DNA from: an uncultured Collinsella sp.
Lineage (GTDB): Bacteria > Actinomycetota > Coriobacteriia > Coriobacteriales > Coriobacteriaceae
Direction of reading: 5' to 3'
DNA length: 59,772 nucleotides
NCBI GenBank assembly: GCA_902493985.1
Contig: CABURR010000004.1
Coordinates: 1 to 59,772, forward strand
Below the pieces are notes generated by a model that did not search any database, was not told the DNA's origin, and worked only from the letters and a program-made list of their open reading frames with translations. How positions within the stretch are numbered: position 1 is the stretch's first letter; each line of letters starts with the position of its first letter. Below are positions 32,294 through 41,678 of the stretch, piece by piece. A program made the translations under genes and the position numbers.

Positions 32294-34015
32294 TTAACGG
32301 CGTGCTGCCTTCACAAGCTCGGCGACCTTGGCGACGACCTCGTCGATCGCCACATCCTCGCGCTCACCCGTGGCACGGTCCTTGAGCTCAACGGTGCCGT
32401 TCTTAAGGCCACGCTTACCCAGAACGACCTGATACGGGAAGCCCATAAGGTCGTTGTCGGCAAACTTAAAGCCGGGACGCTCGTCGCGGTCGTCGACGAC
32501 AACCTCGATACCCTCGGCGCACAGGCCATCAACGATCTGCTCGCAGACGGTAGCGCACTCCTCCTTCTTGGGATCGAGCGGAATCACCGCGACCTCGTAC
32601 GGGGCAACGGAGACCGGCCAGACGATACCGTGCTCGTCGTTGTGCTGCTCCACGACGGCAGCGAGCGAGCGGGACACACCAACGCCGTAGCAGCCCATGA
32701 TGAGCGGCTTCTCCTTGCCGTCCTCGTCCATAAAGGTGGCACCCATGGCCTCGGAATACTTGGTGCCCAGCTGGAAGACCTGAGAGACCTCGATGCCGCG
32801 GGCAGCGGAGAGCGGCTTGCCGCAGTGCGGGCAGGGGTCGCCGGCGACAACGGTGACCAGATCGGCCCACTCATCGACGGTAAAGTCGCGCTCGGGGCAG
32901 GCACCGGTAAAGTGATAATCGACCTCGTTGGCACCGCAGGCCCACTGCTTGGAATCGCGCAGGCTCTCGTCGCACACCAGACGAATGCCATCGGGCAGGT
33001 TAACCGGTCCGATAAAGCCCTTGTGCAGACCATTCGCCTGAAGCTCCTCGTCGGTCATCATGCGATAGCCCCTGCCAAAGACGTGCTCGGCCTTGCAATC
33101 GTTGAGCTCGTGATCGCCCGGAACAATGGCCACGACCGGCTTGCCCTCGGCGTCGATGAGTGCCAGCGACTTGCGCGTGCCGTTCTCGGGGAACCCAAAG
33201 AACTTAGCAACAGCCTCAATGGTGCCCATGCCCGGAGTCTCAACCTTGGTGAGCGTACCGTCACCAGGACCCTCGGTCACGACGACCTTGGTGCTTGCCG
33301 CCTCGTCATCGGCAGCAAAGCCGCAATCGTCGCAGTAGACGAGCGAAGCCTCGCCGGCGTCGGCCAAAGCCATGTACTCGACGGAGGTATCGCCACCGAT
33401 CTCACCGGAGTCGGCAACAACGGGCAGGGCCTTGATATAGCAGCGCTCGCAGATGTTAGCGTAGGCCTGCTTCATCTTGTCATACTCCTCCTGCAGGCTC
33501 TCCTGCGTGGCGGAGAAGCTGTAGGCGTCCTTCATGATGAACTCGCGACCGCGCATCAGGCCAAAGCGGGGGCGGAACTCGTCGCGGAACTTATCCTGGA
33601 TGTGGTAGAGGTTAACGGGTAGCTGCTTGTAGGAGCGCAGCTCATTGCGCACCAGGGCCGTGACGGTCTCCTCGTGCGTGGGGCCCAGGACGAACTCGCG
33701 ACCATGACGGTCGTCAAAGCGCACAAGCTCCTTGCCATAGGCGTCGATGCGGCCGGACTCACGCCACAACTCGGCATCGACCATAATAGGCATCATAAGC
33801 TCCTGGGCGCCGGCAGCGTCCATCTCGTCGCGCACGATGTTCTCGATCTTGCGAATCGAGCGCCAAGCAAGCGGCAGGTAGGAATATAGACCGGCGGCCT
33901 CCTTGCGGATCATGCCGGCACGGAGCAGCAGACGGTGGCTGGCGAGCTCAGCGTCCGCCGGATCCTCTTTAAGCGTCGGCGCATAGAGCTTAGACATATA
34001 CATTGCTCGGGTCAT
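32294..34015 (-). CDS. proS: Prolyl-tRNA synthetase (bacterial type with editing domain)
   Basis: Class II synthetase that charges tRNA-Pro. The product is 573 residues, the ProS type 1 length. Motif 1 region and motif 2 (FRDEFRPRFGLMRGREFIMK) frame the site. The inserted editing (INS) domain runs from about 225 to 405 and contains GTRKSLALIDAEGK. Motif 3 (CYGVGVSRSLAA) and an anticodon-binding domain follow. ATG 34015 directly follows the ispG stop, with GAGGAG inside the ispG end. It is last in the pyrH-to-proS operon. Confidence 0.97.
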   Translation of the reverse strand: MTRAMYMSKLYAPTLKEDPADAELASHRLLLRAGMIRKEAAGLYSYLPLAWRSIRKIENIVRDEMDAAGAQELMMPIMVDAELWRESGRIDAYGKELVRFDDRHGREFVLGPTHEETVTALVRNELRSYKQLPVNLYHIQDKFRDEFRPRFGLMRGREFIMKDAYSFSATQESLQEEYDKMKQAYANICERCYIKALPVVADSGEIGGDTSVEYMALADAGEASLVYCDDCGFAADDEAASTKVVVTEGPGDGTLTKVETPGMGTIEAVAKFFGFPENGTRKSLALIDAEGKPVVAIVPGDHELNDCKAEHVFGRGYRMMTDEELQANGLHKGFIGPVNLPDGIRLVCDESLRDSKQWACGANEVDYHFTGACPERDFTVDEWADLVTVVAGDPCPHCGKPLSAARGIEVSQVFQLGTKYSEAMGATFMDEDGKEKPLIMGCYGVGVSRSLAAVVEQHNDEHGIVWPVSVAPYEVAVIPLDPKKEECATVCEQIVDGLCAEGIEVVVDDRDERPGFKFADNDLMGFPYQVVLGKRGLKNGTVELKDRATGEREDVAIDEVVAKVAELVKAARR

Positions 34016-35098
34016 TTATTTCTCCTCAATAAGCTTGTCGACCTCTGCCATAAGCGCGTCGACAATTTGGTCCTCAGCTACTTTACCAATGATCTGGCCA
34101 TGCGAAAAGAGCAAGGCCTGACCACGTCCGCAAGCAACGCCCAGATCGGCATCAGAAGCCTCGCCGGGGCCATTAACGGCACATCCCATCACAGCGATCG
34201 AAAGCGGCGCGGAGTAGTTCTTAAGCCGCTCGGTAACCTCCTCGGCAATGGGAATAAGGTTAACCTGGCAGCGGGCGCATGTGGGGCACGAGACAATCTC
34301 GGGGCCACGGCGACGCAGGCCCAACGACTGCAGAATACCCCAGGCAACCGGCGGCTCCTCAACCGGATCGGCTGTGAGCGACACACGCATGGTGTCGCCA
34401 ATGCCTTCGGAAAGCAAGATACCCAAGCCTACAGAGCTCTTGATGGTGCCCTGGAGCTTGGTCCCCGCCTCCGTCACGCCCAGGTGAAGCGGAACGTGGG
34501 GAATCTCACGCGACAGGGCTCGATAGGTATCGAGCGTCGTTTGCACGCTATGGGCCTTGGCCGAAAGCACAATGTTCGTAAAGCCGCGGTCCTCAAAGTG
34601 CTTGACGAAGCGCTCGCTCGACATCACGAGCTTCTCGGGCTGCGTAAGCTCGTCGCGCTCGGCGATATCCTGCTCAAGCGAACCGGCATTGACGCCGATA
34701 CGAATCGCGCACCCAGCGGCGCCCGCGGCATCGATCACGGCATCGACCTTGGCCCAATCGCCAATGTTGCCGGGATTGATGCGGAGCTTGGCAGCACCGG
34801 CCTCCACAGCGCCAATGGCCAGCTTGTGGTTAAAGTGAATATCGGCGACGATCGGCACCGGAGACTCAGCACAGATGGTGCGGAAACCCTCAAGCGCGGC
34901 CTCGGTGGGCACGCTCACGCGCACGATATCGCAGCCAGCCTGCACCAACGCGCACACTTGCGCAAGCGTTGCCTGGGCATCAGCGGTATCGGTGCAGGTC
35001 ATGGACTGAACCACGACCGGAGCGCCACCACCGATCTGCACGCCGCCCACATGCACGGGGCGCGTCAACTCGCGAGGCAAAGGATGGGATAAAGACAA
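34016..35098 (-). CDS. ispG: 4-hydroxy-3-methylbut-2-enyl diphosphate synthase IspG
   Basis: 4Fe-4S enzyme of the MEP isoprenoid pathway. The product is about 360 residues. TIM-barrel blocks include VQSMTCTDTAD, ADIHFNHKLA and RINPGNIG. Cluster cysteines are in SCPTCARC and CAVNGPGE. The start is TTG 35098 (MSLSHPLPRE) with GGGGAG 8 nt upstream; GTG 35107 abuts that site and is less likely. It follows rseP and dxr, another MEP gene. Confidence 0.96.
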   Translation of the reverse strand: MSLSHPLPRELTRPVHVGGVQIGGGAPVVVQSMTCTDTADAQATLAQVCALVQAGCDIVRVSVPTEAALEGFRTICAESPVPIVADIHFNHKLAIGAVEAGAAKLRINPGNIGDWAKVDAVIDAAGAAGCAIRIGVNAGSLEQDIAERDELTQPEKLVMSSERFVKHFEDRGFTNIVLSAKAHSVQTTLDTYRALSREIPHVPLHLGVTEAGTKLQGTIKSSVGLGILLSEGIGDTMRVSLTADPVEEPPVAWGILQSLGLRRRGPEIVSCPTCARCQVNLIPIAEEVTERLKNYSAPLSIAVMGCAVNGPGEASDADLGVACGRGQALLFSHGQIIGKVAEDQIVDALMAEVDKLIEEK

Positions 35099-35111
35099 TC
35101 CAAACACTCCC

Positions 35112-36473
35112 CTACAGAATAAATCGAAGGATGTCGGAACGAAGCATATAGACAAACAGCAGCACAAAGAGCGCGATGCCCACATAGCTCACAATCGTCT
35201 GGACCTTGAGCGGAAGCTCGCGGCCAGCAATCTTTTGAATGATCTCGATGACCAGCTTGCCGCCATCGAGTGGTGGGATGGGCAGCAGGTTCATAAAGCC
35301 AAGCGAGAACGAAATGAGGGCGGCAAACGAAAGGAACGTGGCAGGGCCGGCAGCAGCAGCCTGTGAGGACATAACGCTAATGCCCACGATCGAAGAAGAC
35401 TGATCGAGAATCTCCATCGTATGCTGCGGCTGGAGCAGGCGCATCACGCCCTCCGCTGTCTGCACGACATAGGAGAACGAAAGTCGAGCCGACGTGATGG
35501 GGTCTAAACGGACCACCTGCGTAGAGGCATACACACCTAGGCGCTCGTCCTCTTTGAGCGCAACCGCGGTCGAATGCTGCTTGCCGTCACGCTCGTACTC
35601 GATGGCGATATCGTCCTTACCGGCAGCCTTACCGATGGCATCGTAAACGTCCATCCAGGTAGAGCACGATACTCCGTCAACCGAAAGGATCGCGTCGCCG
35701 CCCTCGATACCCGCCTTGGCGGCAATAGACCCCTCGTCAACCTGACCGATCACGTTGGTATCCATCGGCACGGTGACACCCGCAATAGAGTAGATGCTCA
35801 TAAGCAGCAAAAAGCCCGTCAGGATATTGACGAGAATGCCCGCGAGCAACATAAAGGCGCGCTTGAGAAAGCCCTGGCCAAGATAGGTGTGCGAACGCTC
35901 TTGTGCAAGGAACTCGGCCTCGCCGCACGGCAGCTCCCACACATCGCCCTCGGCAGTTGAATGTTCGCGATCGAAACGGCGGCCGTCAAAGGTAGTGTAA
36001 CCCGCCGCATCTCGCGGCAGCGTCTGATACTTGGTGGGATAGTAGCTCGGCGAGGGCTTCTCCCCTTCCTCATACCAGGGTGCGATGGAACCCCAGCCCA
36101 GCAACAGGGCGCATGCCTCGAGCACATCCTCCTCGGAAAGCTCAAGCTCGACAGCAAGGTCGGCCACGGTCACGCGACCATGACGATAGATAGCCGCGAG
36201 CACGCGGTCGGCACACGAGACATCGGTCGGATCCATACCGCAAATGGCAGCGTAGCCACCCAGCAGCAGCGGGGTCACGCCAAACTTGGTTCCAATGCGA
36301 CGCGACGTGTAATGGATGTCAAAGCGGCACGGCAGGCCCAAAAAGAACTCGGTCACACGGACGCCGCAGGCACGCGCCGCCAAAAAGTGGCCGCCCTCGT
36401 GCAAAAACACGAGGACGGAAAGCATCAGCAGACCCCAAAAGACCGATGAGAGAACGCTCAGAACAGTATCCAT
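35112..36473 (-). CDS. rseP: Site-2 metalloprotease RseP-like with inserted domain
   Basis: Intramembrane zinc protease (M50) that cuts anti-sigma factors or signal-peptide remnants. The product is about 453 residues. HEGGH lies in the first membrane helix, a PDZ domain follows near GSIAAKAGIEGGDAILSVDG, and LLPIPPLDGG is the second metal motif. Between GGYAAICGM and the next helix, about 105 residues replace the usual short loop. This segment includes a winged-helix-like stretch (RVTVADLAVELELSEEDVLE). The start is uncertain: ATG 36473 has only a distant AAGGA; TTG 36488 overlaps it. Confidence 0.9.
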   Translation of the reverse strand: MDTVLSVLSSVFWGLLMLSVLVFLHEGGHFLAARACGVRVTEFFLGLPCRFDIHYTSRRIGTKFGVTPLLLGGYAAICGMDPTDVSCADRVLAAIYRHGRVTVADLAVELELSEEDVLEACALLLGWGSIAPWYEEGEKPSPSYYPTKYQTLPRDAAGYTTFDGRRFDREHSTAEGDVWELPCGEAEFLAQERSHTYLGQGFLKRAFMLLAGILVNILTGFLLLMSIYSIAGVTVPMDTNVIGQVDEGSIAAKAGIEGGDAILSVDGVSCSTWMDVYDAIGKAAGKDDIAIEYERDGKQHSTAVALKEDERLGVYASTQVVRLDPITSARLSFSYVVQTAEGVMRLLQPQHTMEILDQSSSIVGISVMSSQAAAAGPATFLSFAALISFSLGFMNLLPIPPLDGGKLVIEIIQKIAGRELPLKVQTIVSYVGIALFVLLFVYMLRSDILRFIL

Positions 36474-36498
36474 AAAACGAAAAAGCAATCCTTATGGG

Positions 36499-37686
36499 TT
36501 AGGAACGGGTTGCGGCGAGCACCTGCGCAGCTTTTTCACGCGCCCACGCATCGATGTCGCGAAGCTGCTCAAACGAATCGACTGCCTGCATATCGTGGGC
36601 ATCCATACAGGATTCCACAATGCGATCGATATCGGTAAAGCTGCAGCCATCGTGCAGGAAGGCATCGACGGCGACCTCGTTGGCGGCATTGAGCACGCAC
36701 GGCATGGTGCCACCCGTCTTGCCGGCACGCTCGGCCAGTGCCAGACAGCGGAAGGTATCCATGTCGGCAGCATCAAACGTGAGCTGCCCCAGCTCGCGGA
36801 AATCGATACGAGGCGCTGGGGTATCCCAACGCTCGGGATACGAGAACGCGAACTGGATGGGAATACGCATGTCGGAAGCACCGAGATGCGCCATCACGGA
36901 GCCGTCGGCGAACTCGACCATAGAGTGAATCTTGGACTGACGCTGCACGACCACGTTAATGAAATCGAGGTCGCAGTTAAACAGATGCATGGCCTCAATA
37001 CGCTCCAGGCCCTTGTTCATAAGGGTGGCGGAGTCGATGGTGATCTTGGCACCCATGGCCCACGTGGGATGTGCGAGGGCATCGGCACGCGTCACGCGAT
37101 CGAGCTCATCGCGCCTGCGGCCAAAGAACGGACCGCCCGAGCAGGTGAGCCAAATACAATGAGCCTCGCGCGGGTTCTCCCCCAGATAGCACTGGTAGAT
37201 GGCGGAGTGCTCAGAGTCGACTGGAATAAGCTGGCCCGGTTGCGCCAACGGCATAAGCAAGTCGCCACCGACGACGAGGGACTCCTTGTTGGCAAGGGCA
37301 AGGCGCTTATTTGAGGTCAAGGCCGCATGGCTCGCCTCGAGACCGGCGGCACCCACAATAGCGACGAGCACGCAGTCGACATCGTCGCGACGCGCGAGCT
37401 CGCAAACCGCCTGCGCGCCTACGCCGAGCTTCGTTCCCTCGGGCAACTCCTGCAGCACGGTGTCATCGCCATGAGCGACATCGGCCACGGCAACCGCCGG
37501 AACCGAGAACTCGCGGGCAGCGGCAACGAGCTCGGAAGTACTGGAGTTAACGGACAGCGCCGTCACCTGCAAGCGATCGGCATGCTGACGGCACACATCG
37601 AGCGCCTGGGTGCCGATAGAGCCCGTACAGCCCAGGATGGCAACACGGAGACGTCCATCGGAGCCATACGTCGTCTGGAAGGACAT
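36499..37686 (-). CDS. dxr: 1-deoxy-D-xylulose 5-phosphate reductoisomerase
   Basis: Second step of the MEP pathway: makes MEP from DXP with NADPH. The product is 395 residues. NADPH site ILGCTGSIGTQALDV, metal and substrate site LANKESLVVGG and PVDSEHSAI, then SGGPFFGR. ATG 37686 shares a base with the cdsA stop (TAATG). The cdsA-dxr-rseP order is a widely conserved block. Confidence 0.97.
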   Translation of the reverse strand: MSFQTTYGSDGRLRVAILGCTGSIGTQALDVCRQHADRLQVTALSVNSSTSELVAAAREFSVPAVAVADVAHGDDTVLQELPEGTKLGVGAQAVCELARRDDVDCVLVAIVGAAGLEASHAALTSNKRLALANKESLVVGGDLLMPLAQPGQLIPVDSEHSAIYQCYLGENPREAHCIWLTCSGGPFFGRRRDELDRVTRADALAHPTWAMGAKITIDSATLMNKGLERIEAMHLFNCDLDFINVVVQRQSKIHSMVEFADGSVMAHLGASDMRIPIQFAFSYPERWDTPAPRIDFRELGQLTFDAADMDTFRCLALAERAGKTGGTMPCVLNAANEVAVDAFLHDGCSFTDIDRIVESCMDAHDMQAVDSFEQLRDIDAWAREKAAQVLAATRS

Positions 37687-38585
37687 TACAGCACGCCTCC
37701 GATCATCAGCATCAGCTGCGCGGTGATGCAGCCGAAGATAAGCGAATCGCTACGATCGAGCATGCCGCCGTGGCCCGGGATAAGGTTGCCGGAATCCTTG
37801 ACGCCCACGCCGCGCTTGATGCGCGACTCGATAAGGTCGCCGATAACGCCCAGAATGGACACGACCACGCCGCACAGCAGCGCATAGGGCAGGCTGAGCT
37901 TGTAGAAATGCGTCGCCCACAGGATGATCCAAATCAAAACCGAGCCCAGGATGCCGCCGGCAAACCCCTCCCAGCTCTTTTTGGGAGAGATCTTGGGAAC
38001 CATCTTGTGCTTGCCGATACGGCTACCTACGATGTAGGCAAACGAGTCGGAGACCCAAAGGGACGCGCAAACGCCCACCGAAAGCAGGGCGCCGGCAAAA
38101 CCGGGCACGGCATCGCGCAGCAGCACGATAGCCGACAGCATAAAGCCAGTGTAGATGGGGCCCATGAGCGTCACGGCCACATCAGAGATGCGGGTACGCG
38201 GCGACCAGACATACCAAATGCCCACAGCGAGCATCAGGGCAAAAAGCAGGGCATTCAGCAACATCGAATCGCCCAACGCCGACAGCGGAAAGAGTACGGC
38301 AGCAGCGATACCCATGCGCTCGTTAGCCATCTTGCCATCGAGCCTTGTCATACGGAAAAACTCATAGCAGCACAGACCGCTCATGACAGAAACAAAGATG
38401 GCCGTGGGCACGATACCCAAAACCAGGCACAGGATAAAGACAACGGCGTAGACGATACCGGCGGCGGCACGGGTAATAAAGCCCGCAAGCCACGAACCGG
38501 TGCCATTCTTCGCTGCAGGCGCTCCAGCAGCGACAGCCTTGCGCTCAGATGTCTTGGGAGCAGTTGCCTTGGGACGATCGGACAC
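37686..38585 (-). CDS. cdsA: Phosphatidate cytidylyltransferase
   Basis: Makes CDP-diacylglycerol from phosphatidate and CTP in the membrane. The product is 299 residues, with about seven hydrophobic helices after a short Lys/Ala-rich N-terminus. The family signature near the C-terminus is present: KKSWEGFAGGILGS and KDSGNLIPGHGGMLDRSDSL. The start is GTG 38585, 2 bp after the uppS stop. Confidence 0.96.
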   Translation of the reverse strand: MSDRPKATAPKTSERKAVAAGAPAAKNGTGSWLAGFITRAAAGIVYAVVFILCLVLGIVPTAIFVSVMSGLCCYEFFRMTRLDGKMANERMGIAAAVLFPLSALGDSMLLNALLFALMLAVGIWYVWSPRTRISDVAVTLMGPIYTGFMLSAIVLLRDAVPGFAGALLSVGVCASLWVSDSFAYIVGSRIGKHKMVPKISPKKSWEGFAGGILGSVLIWIILWATHFYKLSLPYALLCGVVVSILGVIGDLIESRIKRGVGVKDSGNLIPGHGGMLDRSDSLIFGCITAQLMLMIGGVL

Positions 38586-38587
38586 GA

Positions 38588-39382
38588 TTAAGCCTCCTCG
38601 GTCTTGCTCAGACCACCAAACCTACGGTCACGGCCCTGATAGGCCAAAATGGCGTCGACAAGGCCCCAACGATCAAAGTCGGGCCAATAGGTATCGGTGA
38701 CGTAGAATTCGGAATAAGCCACCTGCCACAGCAGATAGTTCGAAAGGCGCAGCTCACCAGAGGTGCGAATCACAAGCTCAGGATCGGGAAGGCCGGCGGT
38801 ATAGAGGTGGGAAGCCACCATGTCGTCATCAATTGCGGCAGGGTCGATCTTACCGGCGGCAGCGTCGAGTGCGATCTGACGGACAGCGCGGGTAATCTCG
38901 GCACGCGCGCCGTAGTTGACGGCAAGCGCCAGCGTCATGCCAGTGTGATCGGCGCACTCGGCAAGACCGCGTTCAAAAACGTCGCGGGTCTTCTTGGGCA
39001 GCGCGGAAATGTCACCCAAAAAGACAACGCGCACGTTTTCGCGCTTCAGAAGCGGCAGCTCGTCGATGAACGTCTTGGCAAACAGGTGCATCAAGACGTT
39101 GACCTCATGCTGCGGGCGGTTCCAGTTTTCGGTAGAAAACGCATAGGCCGAAAGCACGTCGACGCCCAGGCGCACGCAAGCGGTAATAATCTCGCGAAGG
39201 GAGACGATACCCGCCTTGTGGCCCTCGGTGCGTGCAAGACCGCGCGATGTGGCCCAACGACCGTTGCCGTCCATAATGCACGAGATATGGTGCGGAATGT
39301 TATTGAGGTCAAGGTCGGAAAAACCGACGCCCGCAGGGGCGTCGGCAAAGTACTCGACCAGTTTATGCTCGTCGTATTGCAC
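38588..39382 (-). CDS. uppS: Undecaprenyl diphosphate synthase
   Basis: cis-Prenyltransferase that builds the C55 lipid carrier for peptidoglycan. The product is 264 residues. Signature blocks are IMDGNGRWATSRGL, AYAFSTENWNRP and the C-terminal ELVIRTSGELRLSNYLLWQ. The start is GTG 39382 with GGAG 7 nt upstream inside the frr end. It sits next to cdsA as usual. Confidence 0.97.
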   Translation of the reverse strand: MQYDEHKLVEYFADAPAGVGFSDLDLNNIPHHISCIMDGNGRWATSRGLARTEGHKAGIVSLREIITACVRLGVDVLSAYAFSTENWNRPQHEVNVLMHLFAKTFIDELPLLKRENVRVVFLGDISALPKKTRDVFERGLAECADHTGMTLALAVNYGARAEITRAVRQIALDAAAGKIDPAAIDDDMVASHLYTAGLPDPELVIRTSGELRLSNYLLWQVAYSEFYVTDTYWPDFDRWGLVDAILAYQGRDRRFGGLSKTEEA

Positions 39383-39383
39383 C

Positions 39384-39920
39384 TTAGATCTCCATGACCT
39401 CGGCTTCTTTTTCCTTCAGAAGCTCCTCGACCTTGGCGACATACTCATCAGTGTGCTTCTGGACCTTGGCCTGCTCGCGACGGACATCGTCCTCGGTGAG
39501 CTCCTCATCGCGCTCGAGCTTGTTGTTGAAGTCGCGACGGATGTTACGGATAGACACCTTGGCCTGCTCGGCGTACTCGCGGCACTCCTTGACGAGCTCG
39601 CGACGGCGCTCCTCAGTGGGAGCCGGGAACGGAAGACGAACGACGGTGCCATCGGAGTTGGGGGTAATACCCAGATCGGAAGCGCCGATGGCCTTGACGA
39701 TAGCGTTGATGAGCGCCTTGTCCCACGGCTCGATGAGCAGCATGTGGGCCTCGGGGGTCTTGACGGCGGCAACCTGCGTGACCGGCGTGGGAACACCGTA
39801 ATAATCAACGGTGATGTCAGACAGAATGTTAGCGTTGGCTCGGCCGGTACGGACCTTGGAGAAGTTATGCTTGAGGGACTCGAGCGACTTGTCCATGTGG
39901 GCGGTGATGTTCTCTGCCAT
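39384..39920 (-). CDS. frr: Ribosome recycling factor
   Basis: Splits post-termination ribosomes together with EF-G. The product is 178 residues. Conserved KVRTGRANANIL, YYGVPTPVTQVA and IRNIRRDFNNKL frame the two domains. ATG 39920 lies 2 bases after the pyrH stop, with GGAGG inside the pyrH end. Confidence 0.98.
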   Translation of the reverse strand: MAENITAHMDKSLESLKHNFSKVRTGRANANILSDITVDYYGVPTPVTQVAAVKTPEAHMLLIEPWDKALINAIVKAIGASDLGITPNSDGTVVRLPFPAPTEERRRELVKECREYAEQAKVSIRNIRRDFNNKLERDEELTEDDVRREQAKVQKHTDEYVAKVEELLKEKEAEVMEI

Positions 39921-39922
39921 GC

Positions 39923-40645
39923 TTAATCCTCCTGATAGACGAGCGTGCCGACGGGCTCACCCGAAAGCGCGCGCTTGACGGTGTCCTCGCCATCGATGTT
40001 GAGGACCAAAATCGGCATACGGTTGTCCTGGCACAGTGCCGTAGCCGTGGAATCCATAACCTGCAGACCGCGGACGAGAACCTCGTGATAGGTAATCTTG
40101 TCAAAACGGACGGCATCGGCGCACTTGACGGGATCCTTGTCGTAGATGCCGTCAACCTTGGTGGCTTTAATCAGAATCTCGGCGCCGATCTCGCACGCGC
40201 GAAGAGCCGCGGCGGTGTCGGTCGTAAAGTACGGATTGCCCGAACCGGCGGCAAAAATAACGACGTTGCCCTTGGAAAGGTGGTTGATGGCGCGACGGCG
40301 AATATAGGGCTCGCAGATCTCGTTCATCTGAATAGCGCTCATCACGCGGCAAGGAACATCGTTATGCTCGAAGGCATCCTGCAGGGCGAGCGCGTTCATA
40401 ACGGTTGCCAGCATGCCCATGTAGTCGGCCTGAGCACGCTCCATGCCACCGGCAGCGCCGGCCATGCCGCGGAAAATATTGCCGCCGCCGACAACGACGC
40501 CGACCTCATGGCCAACGGCGAGCAGCTCCTTGACCTGCTTGGCAAGATGGTCGGTAACCTTGGGGTCGATGCCATATTGGCCGTCGCCCATCAGTGCTTC
40601 GCCGGAAAGCTTCAAAAGCACGCGTTTATATCGGATGTCGGACAA
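39923..40645 (-). CDS. pyrH: UMP kinase
   Basis: Phosphorylates UMP to UDP; the bacterial amino-acid-kinase-type enzyme. The product is 240 residues. RVLLKLSGEALMG, VVVGGGNIFRG and KVDGIYDKDP are conserved. The start is TTG 40645 with GGAGG 6 nt upstream; no ATG fits. It heads the pyrH-frr-uppS-cdsA-dxr-rseP-ispG-proS operon. Confidence 0.97.
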   Translation of the reverse strand: MSDIRYKRVLLKLSGEALMGDGQYGIDPKVTDHLAKQVKELLAVGHEVGVVVGGGNIFRGMAGAAGGMERAQADYMGMLATVMNALALQDAFEHNDVPCRVMSAIQMNEICEPYIRRRAINHLSKGNVVIFAAGSGNPYFTTDTAAALRACEIGAEILIKATKVDGIYDKDPVKCADAVRFDKITYHEVLVRGLQVMDSTATALCQDNRMPILVLNIDGEDTVKRALSGEPVGTLVYQED

Positions 40646-40709
40646 AGCGATCCTCCTTTAGATTGAACTCTCAACATTCTATCAAAGGCTCTAAGAAGAG
40701 CCATGAAAA

Positions 40710-40740
40710 AGCAGGCTGTGAGTAAAACCCACAGCCTGCT
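40710..40740 (-). terminator. Intrinsic terminator of rpsB-tsf
   Basis: Perfect 11-bp stem AGCAGGCTGTG / CACAGCCTGCT, followed on the minus strand by TTTTTCATGG. Confidence 0.9.
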
Positions 40741-40763
40741 CATTACCAGCTACAAGAGCTTAT

Positions 40764-41633
40764 TTACTCGCCACGGACCAGACGGTCAAAGGCAACGACG
40801 GTAATGGTGTCGCCGAGCTCCTTGGAGACCTGCTCAGCGTACTTCTTGATGGTGAGGGAGCTGTCCTTGATGAACTCCTGCTCGGTGAGCACGGACTGCT
40901 TGTAGAACTTCTCCAGACGGCCGACAGCCATCTTCTCCTGAATGGCCTCGGGCTTGCCGGACTCGGCAGCCTGAGCCATGTAAATCTGCTTCTCGTGCTC
41001 GACGGTCTCGGCCGGAACCTGATCGCGGGTAGCGCAGATCGGGGCGACGGCGGCAACCTGAAGGGCAACGTCGTGAGCGAAGGTCTTGAAGGACTCAGCC
41101 TGAGCGGTCTCGGCCTTCTCGAAAGCAAACTCGACGAGGACGCCGATCTTACCACCCATGTGGATGTAAGAAGCGAGAGCGCCGTTCTCGGCCTTACGGG
41201 CGGCGAAGCGGGAGATCTTCATGTTCTCGCCCATGATGTGAATCATCTCGGTGAGCTCGGAGGAAACGGTCTCCTCGCCCATCGGCTTCTCAAGCAGAGC
41301 GTCGACGTCAGCAGGCTCGGTGGTAGCGACAACCTCAGCGACCTTGGAAGCAAAGCCGGTGAACTTGGCGTTGGAGCCAACGAAGTCGGTCTCGCAGGAG
41401 AGCTCGAGCAGAGCGCCGGTCTTGCCATCCTCGGAGACGAACGCGGCGACAGCGCCCTCGTTGGTCTCACGGCCAGCCTTCTTGGCGGCCTTGGCAAGGC
41501 CGTTCTTACGCAGAACGTCGACAGCGGCGTCCATGTCGCCGTCAGCCTCGACGAGAGCTTTCTTGCACTCCATCATCGGGGAGTCGGTCATCTCGCGGAG
41601 CTGCTTGACCATAGCGGCGGTAATCTGGGCCAT
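40764..41633 (-). CDS. tsf: Elongation factor Ts
   Basis: Nucleotide exchange factor for EF-Tu. The product is 289 residues. UBA-like N-terminus VKQLREMTDSPMMECKKALV, then the TDFV core LLELSCETDFVGSN. ATG 41633 follows AAAGGA by about 7 nt. It follows rpsB in a two-gene operon. Confidence 0.98.
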   Translation of the reverse strand: MAQITAAMVKQLREMTDSPMMECKKALVEADGDMDAAVDVLRKNGLAKAAKKAGRETNEGAVAAFVSEDGKTGALLELSCETDFVGSNAKFTGFASKVAEVVATTEPADVDALLEKPMGEETVSSELTEMIHIMGENMKISRFAARKAENGALASYIHMGGKIGVLVEFAFEKAETAQAESFKTFAHDVALQVAAVAPICATRDQVPAETVEHEKQIYMAQAAESGKPEAIQEKMAVGRLEKFYKQSVLTEQEFIKDSSLTIKKYAEQVSKELGDTITVVAFDRLVRGE

Positions 41634-41678
41634 TGTGGTTCCTTTCAAAGAGATGAAAAAGAATTAACTAAGACTGAT

